From NCBI RefSeq assembly GCF_000711895.1, contig NZ_JONO01000052.1, positions 1 through 35,001 on the forward strand: DNA of 35,001 bases. The letters run 5' to 3'. The DNA is from Photorhabdus australis DSM 17609. Lineage in GTDB: Bacteria; Pseudomonadota; Gammaproteobacteria; Enterobacterales; Enterobacteriaceae. The notes under the pieces are model-generated. The model ran no database searches and was not told the origin of the DNA. It saw only the letters and a list, made by a program, of their open reading frames with translations. Every line of letters begins with the position of its first letter. Within the stretch, counting starts at the first letter, position 1. Position numbers and translations under genes: made by a program. Of this stretch, positions 9,934 through 17,498 are shown one piece after another.

Positions 9934-10226
9934 TTATCTATGTATTCCTGATTAGCGAGATGGGGAATAATCTGATTTCTGTTAAATTTATCAATAATAT
10001 CAATGTATTGTGTCATGCCATGTTATTCTAAAGTCTAACATTAGATAATGAAATGGTATTAGCCATTTAATATTAAAAGCATTTTCTGCATCACTAAAAT
10101 CATCATTAAAAACCATAATATTACCAAGGGAATCATTTGGCAGGTTCCTGAATATCAGTGGTTATTTGGGAATTGAGTGATCGGCTTTCTATGATTGAAC
10201 CGGTTTATTTCTAAGGTGGTGAAGTT

Positions 10227-10322
10227 ATGTTGTATTTTGTTGTTTCTTATATCTTGTTTTTTATTGATGGAGATAAGGGCAGATCTCTCAATATAAGGAA
10301 ATTCCGAACTATCAGATTCTGA
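10227..10322 (+). CDS. Possible small membrane-type protein, 31 residues
   Basis: An ATG at 10227 follows AAGGTGG at 10213-10219 at suitable spacing. It encodes 31 residues: a hydrophobic stretch LYFVVSYILFF at 2-12, an acidic turn and a basic tail (RKFRTIRF). This pattern is common in genuine small inner-membrane proteins, but AT-rich DNA also yields it by chance. No homologue is recognised. Confidence 0.25.
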   Translation: MLYFVVSYILFFIDGDKGRSLNIRKFRTIRF

Positions 10323-10393
10323 TAATAAATGCCTATCAATCCATTGGTTATAATTATGAATTGAGTGTTAATATTATGTTAAAACAAAAAATG

Positions 10394-10421
10394 TTGAAGC
10401 ACGTTATCATTAGGTTATGAT
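10394..10421 (+). promoter_or_regulatory. Promoter-like sequence for a candidate small RNA
   Basis: TTGAAG (-35) and TATGAT (-10) are separated by 16 bases. A transcript starting near 10428 and ending at the terminator at 10621 would be about 190 nt. Weak evidence on its own in such AT-rich DNA. Confidence 0.35.
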
Positions 10422-10551
10422 TAATTTTTCCTTATAGAACACGTTGTTATTGATTTATTTTTATAGTTCTTGTTTGATTTTTATGTTAATGGCATGAGTT
10501 GAAAAAATAAAATATGTAAATAATTATTAAACATGTGGTTATTTTTTTGCA

Positions 10552-10576
10552 TAAAAAAAAGTTGAGTTTTCCTCAA
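10552..10576 (-). terminator. Minus-strand hairpin with T-run
   Basis: On the minus strand TTGAG and CTCAA pair around GAAAA, followed by C and eight T. The stem is only 5 bp. It has the form of a weak terminator for a minus-strand transcript that would start near yejG. Confidence 0.35.
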
Positions 10577-10595
10577 AAAAAGTATAAATATATGT

Positions 10596-10621
10596 AAAAT
10601 GCGAGATTGATCGCATTTTTT
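10596..10621 (+). terminator. Strong intrinsic terminator in the bcr-yejG gap
   Basis: AAAATGCGA (10596-10604) pairs perfectly with TCGCATTTT (10611-10619) around a 6-base loop, with the T-run continuing to 10621. No gene ends immediately upstream. Confidence 0.7.
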
Positions 10622-10782
10622 CTACGGTGAAGTTTGAAATTAATGTAATACTATAAACACAAATTTAACTTTTTGTTTACCTTTTGGGGGGTTAGTTATT
10701 CGGTTTTGGCGAGTAGAACACCTGAAGATAGTCGCTAACTTTAACTTTATTTATTTATGTTTCTTTCAGGTAGGAATAATTC

Positions 10783-11127
10783 GTGAATAATATTCAGCTT
10801 TCGGTGGTACATCGACTACCGCAAAGTTACAGATGGTCACCTGGTCTTGTGGGTATCAAAGTTGAACCACTCCCGGTTGATGAAGTAAATGTAAAAAGTA
10901 GCCTGATGGGGTTGAAACTACTCAGCCACGAAGATGCGGCTGCGTGGAATGTTATGCAGAAATTACAGCAGTCACTCGCTGATATGCAAATTGGAAGCAC
11001 TGTGATTGAATGGGAAGGCCAGCCATGCTTGTTTGTTGATAGTGAAGATGAAAGTGCTGTTATGTGCCGTTTGAAGACTCTTGGTGCAGCAATTGCTGAA
11101 AAGATAACAGCACTTTATCCATTCTGA
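10783..11127 (+). CDS. yejG: YejG family protein
   Basis: A 114-residue soluble protein that matches E. coli YejG over its full length, including LSVVHRLPQSYRWSPG at the N-terminus, PCLFVDSEDE and the final PF. Function is unknown; E. coli YejG has been connected with tolerance to some antibiotics. The start is GTG, preceded by GGTAGGA. The gene stands alone, with its own terminator at 11153-11180. In E. coli yejABEF lies beyond it, but here mepS follows directly. Confidence 0.9.
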   Translation: MNNIQLSVVHRLPQSYRWSPGLVGIKVEPLPVDEVNVKSSLMGLKLLSHEDAAAWNVMQKLQQSLADMQIGSTVIEWEGQPCLFVDSEDESAVMCRLKTLGAAIAEKITALYPF

Positions 11128-11152
11128 CTATAAACAACAGAAGAGAAGAAAG

Positions 11153-11180
11153 GCGCTTCCTTTGTTGGAAGCGCTTTTTT
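11153..11180 (+). terminator. Terminator of yejG
   Basis: GCGCTTCC (11153-11160) pairs perfectly with GGAAGCGC (11167-11174) around TTTGTT and is followed by six T. It lies between convergent yejG and mepS and could act partly on the other strand. Confidence 0.88.
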
Positions 11181-11202
11181 GTATGCAAGGGAAAAGATGT
11201 TT

Positions 11203-11793
11203 TTAACCGTTAGGCATCATGTTACTACTGATGACCCGGCGGCCACCATAATAACGTTTACTCCAGTATGTGCTGCTTAACCTGGAAACAATCACACCAT
11301 TGCTGGTGGAGGCGTGAACAAATTGGTCATTGCCAACATAGATGCCAATATGCCTTGTGCGGGCACCAGTCTTAAACAGAACCAAATCACCAGGACGTAA
11401 TTTTGAGCGGTCGATTTTTCTACCAATGTTTTGTTGCTCAGATGTTGAACGGGGCAGTTCCATGCCAAATTGATCACGGAAAGTACGTTGAACAAAGGCA
11501 GAGCAATCTATACCGCGTTTGGTATTACCCCCAAGCCGATAGGCAACACCTTTCCAGCCATTGTATTGACTCAGGATTTTAGATTTTATATCCAGATTGC
11601 GAACCAGCGCTTCGAATTCATCCTGAGACGCTTGCAGTAAGAAACCGTTCTTACCATTTACTGCATGAGTATCAGTTTGTGCATTGCGAAACTTTGAAGA
11701 ATCTGGTGAACTGCACGCGGATAACGTCATTGTCACGAACAGCGCGGGTATCAGCCGCGTAGTGTATCTCAGTGCCGGTTGAGGCTTGACCAT
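11203..11793 (-). CDS. mepS: Murein DD-endopeptidase MepS (Spr), NlpC/P60 lipoprotein
   Basis: MepS cleaves D-Ala-mDAP cross-links in peptidoglycan to allow wall growth. The 196-residue protein has a lipoprotein signal with lipobox LSAC at Cys27, so it should be anchored in the outer membrane facing the periplasm. The NlpC/P60 domain carries catalytic Cys97 (GIDCSAF), His148 (RHIGIYVG) and a third polar residue, His160 (FVHAS). Length is close to the 188 residues of E. coli. In E. coli its level is set by NlpI-Prc proteolysis. The next gene on the strand is lpxT, but a 360-base gap argues for separate promoters. Confidence 0.95.
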   Translation of the reverse strand: MVKPQPALRYTTRLIPALFVTMTLSACSSPDSSKFRNAQTDTHAVNGKNGFLLQASQDEFEALVRNLDIKSKILSQYNGWKGVAYRLGGNTKRGIDCSAFVQRTFRDQFGMELPRSTSEQQNIGRKIDRSKLRPGDLVLFKTGARTRHIGIYVGNDQFVHASTSNGVIVSRLSSTYWSKRYYGGRRVISSNMMPNG

Positions 11794-12152
11794 TATTCTT
11801 GTTTTCCCTTGCTATCCTTACCTTAGTTGATCGCTATTATTGAAAAATATCAAACGCTTCGGAGCCTGGTGTTAGAAAAAACAATTAAGTAAAACGCGTT
11901 TGGTGTAAAAACGCGCTAGATGCCACGTTTTATAACGATATTCACAATAAATGTCATACAAAACCGAGAGTACCGAAACAATCAGGAAAAGGCGAGTATT
12001 TAGTAGCATAATTTACAAAAAATTAGATTACTGAGTGGCGAGAGAATAGGAATGTTGTTAGCTTATGTTTTTTATGTGGATCTTATGAGCAATTGGGAAG
12101 GTTGAATATCTTCCCAATATTATTCAGAAAAAAGGAGCTGAATGAGAAAGTT
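11794..12152. other. Gap between lpxT and mepS
   Basis: Should contain the minus-strand promoter of mepS. I see no confident -35/-10 pair and no gene. An inverted repeat (ATTGGGAAG / CTTCCCAAT, 12092-12118) near the end of lpxT is listed separately. Confidence 0.4.
12092..12118 (-). terminator. Hairpin downstream of lpxT
   Basis: ATTGGGAAG pairs perfectly with CTTCCCAAT across a 9-base loop, 35 bases beyond the lpxT stop. No T-run follows on the minus strand, so it may protect the mRNA end rather than terminate. Confidence 0.4.
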
Positions 12153-12857
12153 TTAAACCGGACGACCAATTTGCGGCAGAAGTTTATCCAGCCAGTTAAC
12201 CATTATGTCACTTAATGGGGTTAATAATAACCAACTTGTTCCAATCAGAACCAAGGATAAAGAGCCGACTGCAATATCAGTAAACCAGTGAGCTCCTGCC
12301 ATGATACGAGGTAATGCAAATATGACGACGATAAGTAATGCAATGGAGAACATTTTACCTGAGATATAGCGCAGGATAAAACAGCTGAAAATCAGTAGCA
12401 TTAATCCATGATCGCCAGGAAAGCTATTGCCAGAGGCATCTTTTGTCATTAGCTTGGTCATTTCGCTAATGCGATTGACATTATCAAATGTTAATGTCGG
12501 GCTTGGGCGAGTGACTGGGATCTGATGACCGATTTGATTAAGTGTCACTGCGCTTATCAGCATGACCAGACCAATTATGAATAACCGGCGCTTTCCATGA
12601 TAATTCTGCTTACGGAATGCGCTGTAATAAAGTAATCCCATACAAGAAAGTGAAATTACATCAAAAACTCTGATATTCACAAATGCCACAAATTCTGTGA
12701 ATTTTGAGTCAGGTATCAATCTTTCGTTAAAGAAATAAAAGATTGCAGAATCAATCTCTAACCAAAAACCATGATGCTCTGGTAAATACCAGGAAAGAAA
12801 TAAAGTGACCCCCAATAGGTTCAATGTAAATATGGCAAACGGGTGACTGCGTGTCAT
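12153..12857 (-). CDS. lpxT: Lipid A 1-diphosphate synthase LpxT (PAP2 family)
   Basis: LpxT transfers phosphate from undecaprenyl diphosphate to the 1-position of lipid A at the periplasmic face of the inner membrane, which also recycles the carrier lipid. The 234-residue protein has about six hydrophobic segments. The PAP2 motifs are RPSPTL near 117-122, SFPGDHG (145-151, His150) and R184-X5-H190 (RIMAGAH). Adjacent blocks such as ALPRIMAGAHWFTDI are close to E. coli LpxT, which separates it from generic PAP2 phosphatases. Neighbouring mepS matches the E. coli order; yeiR, next to it in E. coli, is missing. Confidence 0.92.
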   Translation of the reverse strand: MTRSHPFAIFTLNLLGVTLFLSWYLPEHHGFWLEIDSAIFYFFNERLIPDSKFTEFVAFVNIRVFDVISLSCMGLLYYSAFRKQNYHGKRRLFIIGLVMLISAVTLNQIGHQIPVTRPSPTLTFDNVNRISEMTKLMTKDASGNSFPGDHGLMLLIFSCFILRYISGKMFSIALLIVVIFALPRIMAGAHWFTDIAVGSLSLVLIGTSWLLLTPLSDIMVNWLDKLLPQIGRPV

Positions 12858-13259
12858 GGGATACCTATTTTGTTAAAAGTAAAATTCAGTAGTAACTAAG
12901 TTCACAATATGCAAGTTAATATAACAAATATTGGGTAATATATCTGGTGATTTTTTTATCTATTTTGTGCTTTTCCCTTTCTGGTTATTGGCTCTGATAA
13001 GTTTTCCAGGTTAATTCTATAGATTTTTATCGAGTTGGATGTGTGATATTTAAAATTAAAAATTCTTAATTGGATAGAGGTTAGCTCTGAAAATCAATTA
13101 ATATAAAGATATAAATATTTTAATCAGCTCTGGAAGCTAAAAATCATAAATAAACACCGAAAATAGCCGTTACCAATAACATGGCCTCATAAATTTTTCT
13201 GATTTCCAGAGTAATTTTGGAAATTGAAGCAAATAATGTTGTCTTATGGCGGGGATTTT
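12858..13259. other. Divergent gap between lpxT and the pilin-like gene
   Basis: About 400 bases, very AT-rich. It must hold the lpxT promoter on the minus strand and that of the pilin-like gene on the plus strand. No convincing motif or structured RNA is seen. Confidence 0.4.
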
Positions 13260-13577
13260 ATGCCTATGTTCCGGATGATTATTGGTTGTTTTTTTCTTAT
13301 GATTCCAGGTTTTGCCAGTAGTGAATCAGATGTAATATCAAGTTCAGGGGTTATTCGTTTCTCTGGTGCAATTGTTGAGTCACCGTGTCGTTTTGATTGG
13401 CATGATAACTGGGCTAATACCACTTGTTGGCGAAAGGGACATAAAATTACTCAACGACGAAAACTTGATCTAGAGCATGATATTTATTTTTATTTACCTC
13501 ACCAAATTGGGGTAACCGAAATTAAGTGGGTAAAGAGAAAAGAAAAAATTGGCGTTGTTACAATTTCCTATAATTGA
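13260..13577 (+). CDS. Small exported pilin-like protein
   Basis: The start is the ATG at 13260, with GGCGGGGA just upstream; earlier in-frame starts have no ribosome site and lie outside the signal peptide. The protein has 105 residues: a signal peptide ending about FLMIPGFASS, then GVIRFSGAIVESPCRF, which matches the first strand and first Cys of type 1 pilins (G-X-I-X-F-X-G-X-I-V-X-X-P-C). A second Cys follows 15 residues later, much closer than in a true pilin, and the end VVTISYN resembles the last pilin strand. No chaperone or usher gene is nearby. It occupies the place of yeiR. Pilin relationship is likely but the function is unknown. Confidence 0.6.
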   Translation: MPMFRMIIGCFFLMIPGFASSESDVISSSGVIRFSGAIVESPCRFDWHDNWANTTCWRKGHKITQRRKLDLEHDIYFYLPHQIGVTEIKWVKRKEKIGVVTISYN

Positions 13578-13772
13578 TGTTAGGAAAAAATTTAAATATT
13601 ATTGCTTCAGTGCTTAATTGAAGAAGATTAGGTATTTTATCTGTTGTTCTTGAACTGTATTAAAGAAAAATAATGATAGGTTAAGTTGCATTTTATTTGA
13701 GAATTCAATTGATTTATGTCTAAGTTATCAAGGAAAGCAGGTAACTGATTTTCGTAATGATATGGGCGAAGG

Positions 13773-13803
13773 TGAGTTGCTCTGTTTTATACAGTGCAAC
13801 TCA
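13773..13803. terminator. Strong hairpin downstream of efpL
   Basis: TGAGTTGC (13773-13780) pairs with GCAACTCA (13796-13803), and an inner CTGT / ACAG stem extends it across a T-T mismatch. It is 16 bases past the minus-strand efpL stop. No T-run follows, so termination may be Rho-assisted. Confidence 0.5.
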
Positions 13804-13819
13804 GAATTAGCTAATGTTG

Positions 13820-14392
13820 TTAATCACAACGTCCCATATAGCGGCGTTCTGCAATATGAATACGAATTTTTTCACCACTACTGATATATTCAGGCACTTG
13901 AACAGTGAGACCTGTACTCATTTTAGCGGGTTTTGTCCGTGCGCTGGCAGAAGCACCTTTAATTCCGGGGGCAGTTTCTTCAATAACCATATCGACTGTC
14001 TGTGGAAGTTCAAGGGCAATAACCTGTCCGTCTATTGTTAGAACTTGCATACCAGGCAGGCCACCTTCAGGGATAAATAGCAGCTCTTCTTCGATTTGTT
14101 CCTTTTTAAAATGATAAGGTGTGAAATCCTCATCATCCATAAAGACATATTCATCGCCATCAATATAGGAAAAGTTAACGCTGCGGCGGGTCAGGCTGAT
14201 CGTATCAAGGATATCATCTCCTTTGAAACGTTCTTCCACTTTTTGCCCGGTACGGATGTCGGTGAAACGCATTTTATATAATGTACTGGCACCACGAGCG
14301 CTTGGTGATTGAATATCAATATCTTTAACCAGCAGTAACTTACCATTATAAGTAACAGCAGTACCGCGTTTAATTTCGTTGGCTTTAGCCAT
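13820..14392 (-). CDS. efpL: Elongation factor P-like protein EfpL (YeiP)
   Basis: EfpL is an EF-P paralogue that relieves ribosome stalling at proline-rich and some other motifs. The 190-residue protein (same length as E. coli) has the three EF-P domains. The loop that enters the peptidyl transferase centre reads SPSARGAST, with Arg33 at the tip instead of the modified Lys of EF-P, which is the defining EfpL trait. The start is the ATG at 14392 ([10 protein letters not shown]), with GGAAGG upstream; the frame extends 14 codons further but without family support. It is transcribed alone. Confidence 0.95.
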   Translation of the reverse strand: MAKANEIKRGTAVTYNGKLLLVKDIDIQSPSARGASTLYKMRFTDIRTGQKVEERFKGDDILDTISLTRRSVNFSYIDGDEYVFMDDEDFTPYHFKKEQIEEELLFIPEGGLPGMQVLTIDGQVIALELPQTVDMVIEETAPGIKGASASARTKPAKMSTGLTVQVPEYISSGEKIRIHIAERRYMGRCD

Positions 14393-14472
14393 ATGTAACC
14401 TTCCATAAAACAGGGAGAGAAGAATCGGCGACAAAATTACTCGTAGTCAAGGAATTAGGCAAGTGGGAGATT

Positions 14473-14505
14473 AAAAAACCCCAGCGTTTTTTTACGTTGG
14501 GGTTT
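14473..14505 (-). terminator. Terminator of mtr
   Basis: On the minus strand AAACCCCAACG pairs with CGCTGGGGTTT (one G-U) around an A-rich loop, and the run continues as six T. It begins about 20 bases past the mtr stop. Confidence 0.82.
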
Positions 14506-14526
14506 GTAGTAAGAATGTTTTATATA

Positions 14527-15786
14527 TCAACGATACACTGGTAATAGCTCAAAAGAGGCAAAAATATGAGCTATAGCATTTATCAAACCAAATAGGATGA
14601 CAAACCCAATAAGGAATTTCCCTCCTGGTGCTCGGTAATTGGCTTCGGGGAAGCGTTGGCGACTGGCTCGCGCCATAAGTGCCGGAATAATAACTGCCCA
14701 GAGAGTTGCTGCTAATCCGGCAAAACCGATGGCATACAGAAAACCGTCTGGAAATGGCAAAGCCAGGGCTGTAGGTGGAATGAATGTTACTAATGCAGAT
14801 TTCAACCGGCCAATGCTGTCATCTTTGAAGCTAAAAAGATCGGCTATGTAATCAAATAATCCTAAAGAGACACCAAGGAATGAACTGGCCAATGCCATAT
14901 AAGAAAATGCAGTAAGAAATTGGATGACAGCTGTACTATTTGCTGTATTATCCATTTGTTTCAGTAAAGCGCCTATATTCCCACCATCAGCAATAACCTG
15001 TTTGAATGCTTCGCGGGGAATATTTCCCTGAATGACATATTGCCACAGGATATAAATAATTAATGCGATTAACGCACCAAATAACAGACTGCGAATAACG
15101 GCCTTGATATCTTTATGATAATATTTTACTAAGCTTGGAATATTACCGTGATATCCGAATGAAATAAGTAAATAGGGCAGAGCAGCTAAAGCGTAAGGCA
15201 TATACTTTTCTGTCGTATTGTTTGATATGGCATCACCTTGATTGAATAGGATTGCAGATTTAACTTCTGTAAACATGCCACCAATGGACATGAAAAAGGT
15301 AATAACCATACCACCGATTAAAATTGTGCTCAGACGATCGACAGCTTTAGTTGATAACCAGACGATAAACGCGACGATAAAGGCAAAAATAAAGCCAGAA
15401 CTCGCCTGTGATATTGGAACAATATTTTCAAAATTGTGGGCAATGATTGAGCCGCCGGCTGAAATATAGGCATAGGTCAGTGTATAGAGAACGAATGTAA
15501 TAGAGATACCGTTTATTGCACTCCATTTTTTGCCGAGTAAATCTTTAACAATAGTATGAAAACTCGCTCCTGATGGATAGTTCAGGTTGGCTTCCAGAAT
15601 CATTAAGCTGGAAAAATACATACACGTCCATGTGTAAATTAGCAGAATAATTGAGCCAGTAAACCAAACACCGGAAGTCACCACTGGAATGGAGAACATC
15701 CCGGCTCCAACCGTGGTTCCGGCTATTATCATGGTACCCCCGAGTATGGAAGGGCGTTTTAAACTCTGAGCTGTCTCAGTGGACAT
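14527..15786 (-). CDS. mtr: Tryptophan-specific permease Mtr
   Basis: A high-affinity tryptophan:H+ symporter of the aromatic amino acid family (HAAAP) with 11 predicted helices in 419 residues. The first helix has GTTVGAGMFSIPVV, and further diagnostic blocks are MILEANLNYP, YAYISAGGSI, FGYHGNIPSLVKYY and the C-terminus FELLPVYR. These fit Mtr better than its relatives TnaB and TyrP. TAGGAG lies just upstream of the ATG. A TrpR-like operator overlaps the promoter and a strong terminator follows, so it is a single-gene unit. mtr is not at this locus in E. coli, so the gene and the adjacent Nudix gene are placed differently here. Confidence 0.88.
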   Translation of the reverse strand: MSTETAQSLKRPSILGGTMIIAGTTVGAGMFSIPVVTSGVWFTGSIILLIYTWTCMYFSSLMILEANLNYPSGASFHTIVKDLLGKKWSAINGISITFVLYTLTYAYISAGGSIIAHNFENIVPISQASSGFIFAFIVAFIVWLSTKAVDRLSTILIGGMVITFFMSIGGMFTEVKSAILFNQGDAISNNTTEKYMPYALAALPYLLISFGYHGNIPSLVKYYHKDIKAVIRSLLFGALIALIIYILWQYVIQGNIPREAFKQVIADGGNIGALLKQMDNTANSTAVIQFLTAFSYMALASSFLGVSLGLFDYIADLFSFKDDSIGRLKSALVTFIPPTALALPFPDGFLYAIGFAGLAATLWAVIIPALMARASRQRFPEANYRAPGGKFLIGFVILFGLINAIAHIFASFELLPVYR

Positions 15787-15814
15787 ATTAACTCCTACTG
15801 GGTATGTTATCTTT

Positions 15815-15854
15815 GTACTAGCTTAAAGATACATTTTTGAGTATGGAGTGTAAA
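15815..15854 (-). promoter_or_regulatory. mtr promoter with TrpR-like operator
   Basis: On the minus strand TTTACA (-35, 15849-15854) and TATCTT (-10, 15826-15831) are 17 bases apart. The -10 lies inside 15815-15832, whose plus-strand sequence GTACTAGCTTAAAGATAC matches 12 of 18 positions of the palindromic TrpR consensus, with a perfect GTACTAG half. The complement of the -35, TGTAAA, also equals one half of a TyrR box, but its other half is poor. Confidence 0.6.
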
Positions 15855-15903
15855 TAGGTGTCATAAAGTATTATTTGAAATTAAACTAATGATATAAGTT
15901 AGT

Positions 15904-16323
15904 TCATTTAATAAGGTAAAACCTATTCTCTTGCCACATTTTTATTGCATTCCGGCTGGCTTCAAAGTGAGGTTCAGGGAGATTATCGGGATCGCACCAC
16001 ATAAGTTGTTCGCATTTTTCTGGTTCCATCAATTTGGGTTCGCCGCCTGGGTGTTTCGCTAATAAACACACTGAAATAGTATGTTTTCCCTCCTGTTGAT
16101 AAGTCTGAAGATTATTACAAATACCGTAGACTTTAGGGGATTGTATTATCAAACCCGTTTCTTCTTTAATTTCACGGATAGCGCATTGTTCAAAAGTTTC
16201 TCCGACATCAACATGACCACCAAAGATTGACCAGTATGGCGCATGTTTACCGCTACGTTTTCCAAATAACACTTGACCATACTCATTTACAATAACAACG
16301 CCAACACCCACAATTACGGACAT
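15904..16323 (-). CDS. Nudix hydrolase (MutT/NudG-like)
   Basis: A 139-residue single-domain Nudix protein. The full box G-X5-E-X7-RE-I-K-EE-T-G-L spans residues 36-58, with metal-binding Glu51, Glu54 and Glu55. The N-terminus VGVGVVIVNEYGQVLFGKRS is the usual first strand. Members hydrolyse nucleoside diphosphates linked to another group, often oxidised or modified dNTPs, but the substrate cannot be inferred. It lies between mtr and fruK and is divergent from fruK; a gap of about 120 bases from the mtr start argues for its own promoter. Confidence 0.85.
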   Translation of the reverse strand: MSVIVGVGVVIVNEYGQVLFGKRSGKHAPYWSIFGGHVDVGETFEQCAIREIKEETGLIIQSPKVYGICNNLQTYQQEGKHTISVCLLAKHPGGEPKLMEPEKCEQLMWCDPDNLPEPHFEASRNAIKMWQENRFYLIK

Positions 16324-16446
16324 TTAATATATTCCTTCAGTTAAGTTTCAATAAGTTAATATCTCTTTTAAAGAAAAAAGAGCTTAGATACTATTCTGAC
16401 GCGCAAGTCAGCTTAAGACAATGAGCAAGAAAATAAGTAATTTAAC

Positions 16447-16459
16447 TGAAACGATTCAA
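16447..16459. promoter_or_regulatory. Cra (FruR) operator-like site
   Basis: TGAAACGATTCAA, within CTGAAACGATTCAA at 16446-16459, matches the imperfect palindrome bound by Cra (consensus GCTGAAWCGWTTCA) at nearly every position. It is 82 bases before the fruK ATG, where E. coli Cra represses fruBKA. Cra control of fruK here is inferred from this match. Confidence 0.7.
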
Positions 16460-16540
16460 TTTTAGTGGTATAAAGTAATATAAATAGGACGAAAAATTCA
16501 ATAGTCATAATAATTATCCACTCAGGAGACACCGGGCAAA

Positions 16541-17479
16541 ATGAGCCGTAGAGTTGCCACTATTACCTTGAACCCAGCTTATGATTTGGTTGGATTGTGT
16601 CCGGAAATCGCCAAAGGGACAATTAATCGTGTGCAAACGGTCGGATTACATGCTGCGGGTAAAGGCAATAATGTTGCTAAGGTTCTGCGTGATTTAGGTA
16701 TTGACGTTACTGTCAGTGGTTTTTTGGGTAAGGAAAATCAGGAAGGATTTCAGCAACTTTTCAGTGAAAATGGTATGACAAATCGTTTCTATTTAGTACC
16801 AGGTAGAACCCGAATTAATGTCAAATTGACAGAAAGAAACAGTGAGGTGACAGATTTCAATTTCTCTGGTTTTTATGTCAGCGAAAACGAATGGTTGAAA
16901 TTTTTTAATGATTCACTTTCATGGCTTGGACAATTTGATATGGTCGTTGTCAGTGGTAGCTTACCTACAGGGGTTTCTGCTGAATCTTTTACAGATTGGA
17001 TGGCTCGCCTGCGTCAGATTTGTCCTTGCATTATTTTCGACAGCAGCCGTGAGGCATTAGTTGCAGGGTTAAAAGCCTCTCCCTGGTTAGTTAAACCGAA
17101 TCTTCATGAGCTTGAGATTTGGGCGGGTCGACTGTTGCCTGGCTTATCCGATGTCATCATGGCTGCACATCAACTTAGGGACCTGGGAATAGCTCATGTC
17201 GTTATATCTTTAGGTGAGCGGGGCGCATTATGGGTTAATGCATCTGGAGCATGGTTAGCAAAACCACCGCCTTGTAAAGTTGTTAGTACTGTTGGCGCGG
17301 GTGATTCAATGGTCGGTGGTTTGGTTTATGGTTTGCTGATGCGGGAATCCAGCGAACATACGTTACGATTGGCGACGGCTGTATCTGCACTGGCAGTTAG
17401 CCAGCCTAATGTAGGTATTAGCAATCGCCCTGAATTAGCCGCAATGATGGCTAGAATTGAACTGGCACCGATTAAATGA
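16541..17479 (+). CDS. fruK: 1-phosphofructokinase
   Basis: Phosphorylates fructose 1-phosphate to fructose 1,6-bisphosphate with ATP. The 312-residue PfkB-family protein follows E. coli FruK along its full length, starting MSRRVATITLNPAYDLVG. The N-terminal PfkB signature is HAAGKGNNVAK (37-47), and the C-terminal STVGAGDSMVGG holds catalytic Asp255. AGGAG precedes the ATG. In E. coli fruK sits between fruB and fruA; here only 80 bases separate it from the Cra site and nfo follows convergently 19 bases later, so both PTS genes are absent. Fructose 1-phosphate must therefore come from a PTS encoded elsewhere, or the enzyme has another role. Confidence 0.95.
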   Translation: MSRRVATITLNPAYDLVGLCPEIAKGTINRVQTVGLHAAGKGNNVAKVLRDLGIDVTVSGFLGKENQEGFQQLFSENGMTNRFYLVPGRTRINVKLTERNSEVTDFNFSGFYVSENEWLKFFNDSLSWLGQFDMVVVSGSLPTGVSAESFTDWMARLRQICPCIIFDSSREALVAGLKASPWLVKPNLHELEIWAGRLLPGLSDVIMAAHQLRDLGIAHVVISLGERGALWVNASGAWLAKPPPCKVVSTVGAGDSMVGGLVYGLLMRESSEHTLRLATAVSALAVSQPNVGISNRPELAAMMARIELAPIK

Positions 17480-17498
17480 TGTTTTGTTTAATGAAGAA

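Larger units (their letters stand above)
10428..10622 (+). ncRNA. Candidate small RNA upstream of yejG
   Basis: The interval between a promoter-like pair and a strong intrinsic terminator contains no usable ORF. The terminator tail is U-rich, as in Hfq-bound small RNAs. No known small RNA family is recognised. The boundaries are predicted only from the two signals. Confidence 0.3.
9934..10782. other. Long AT-rich gap between bcr and yejG
   Basis: About 850 bases without a recognisable protein gene. It contains a small ORF with a ribosome site (10227-10322), a promoter-like pair (10394-10421), a minus-strand hairpin with a T-run (10552-10576) and a strong plus-strand terminator (10596-10621), each listed separately. 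The terminator lies 160 bases before yejG and cannot belong to bcr, which has its own, so an independent transcript is likely. The yejG promoter should lie in 10622-10770. Confidence 0.5.
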
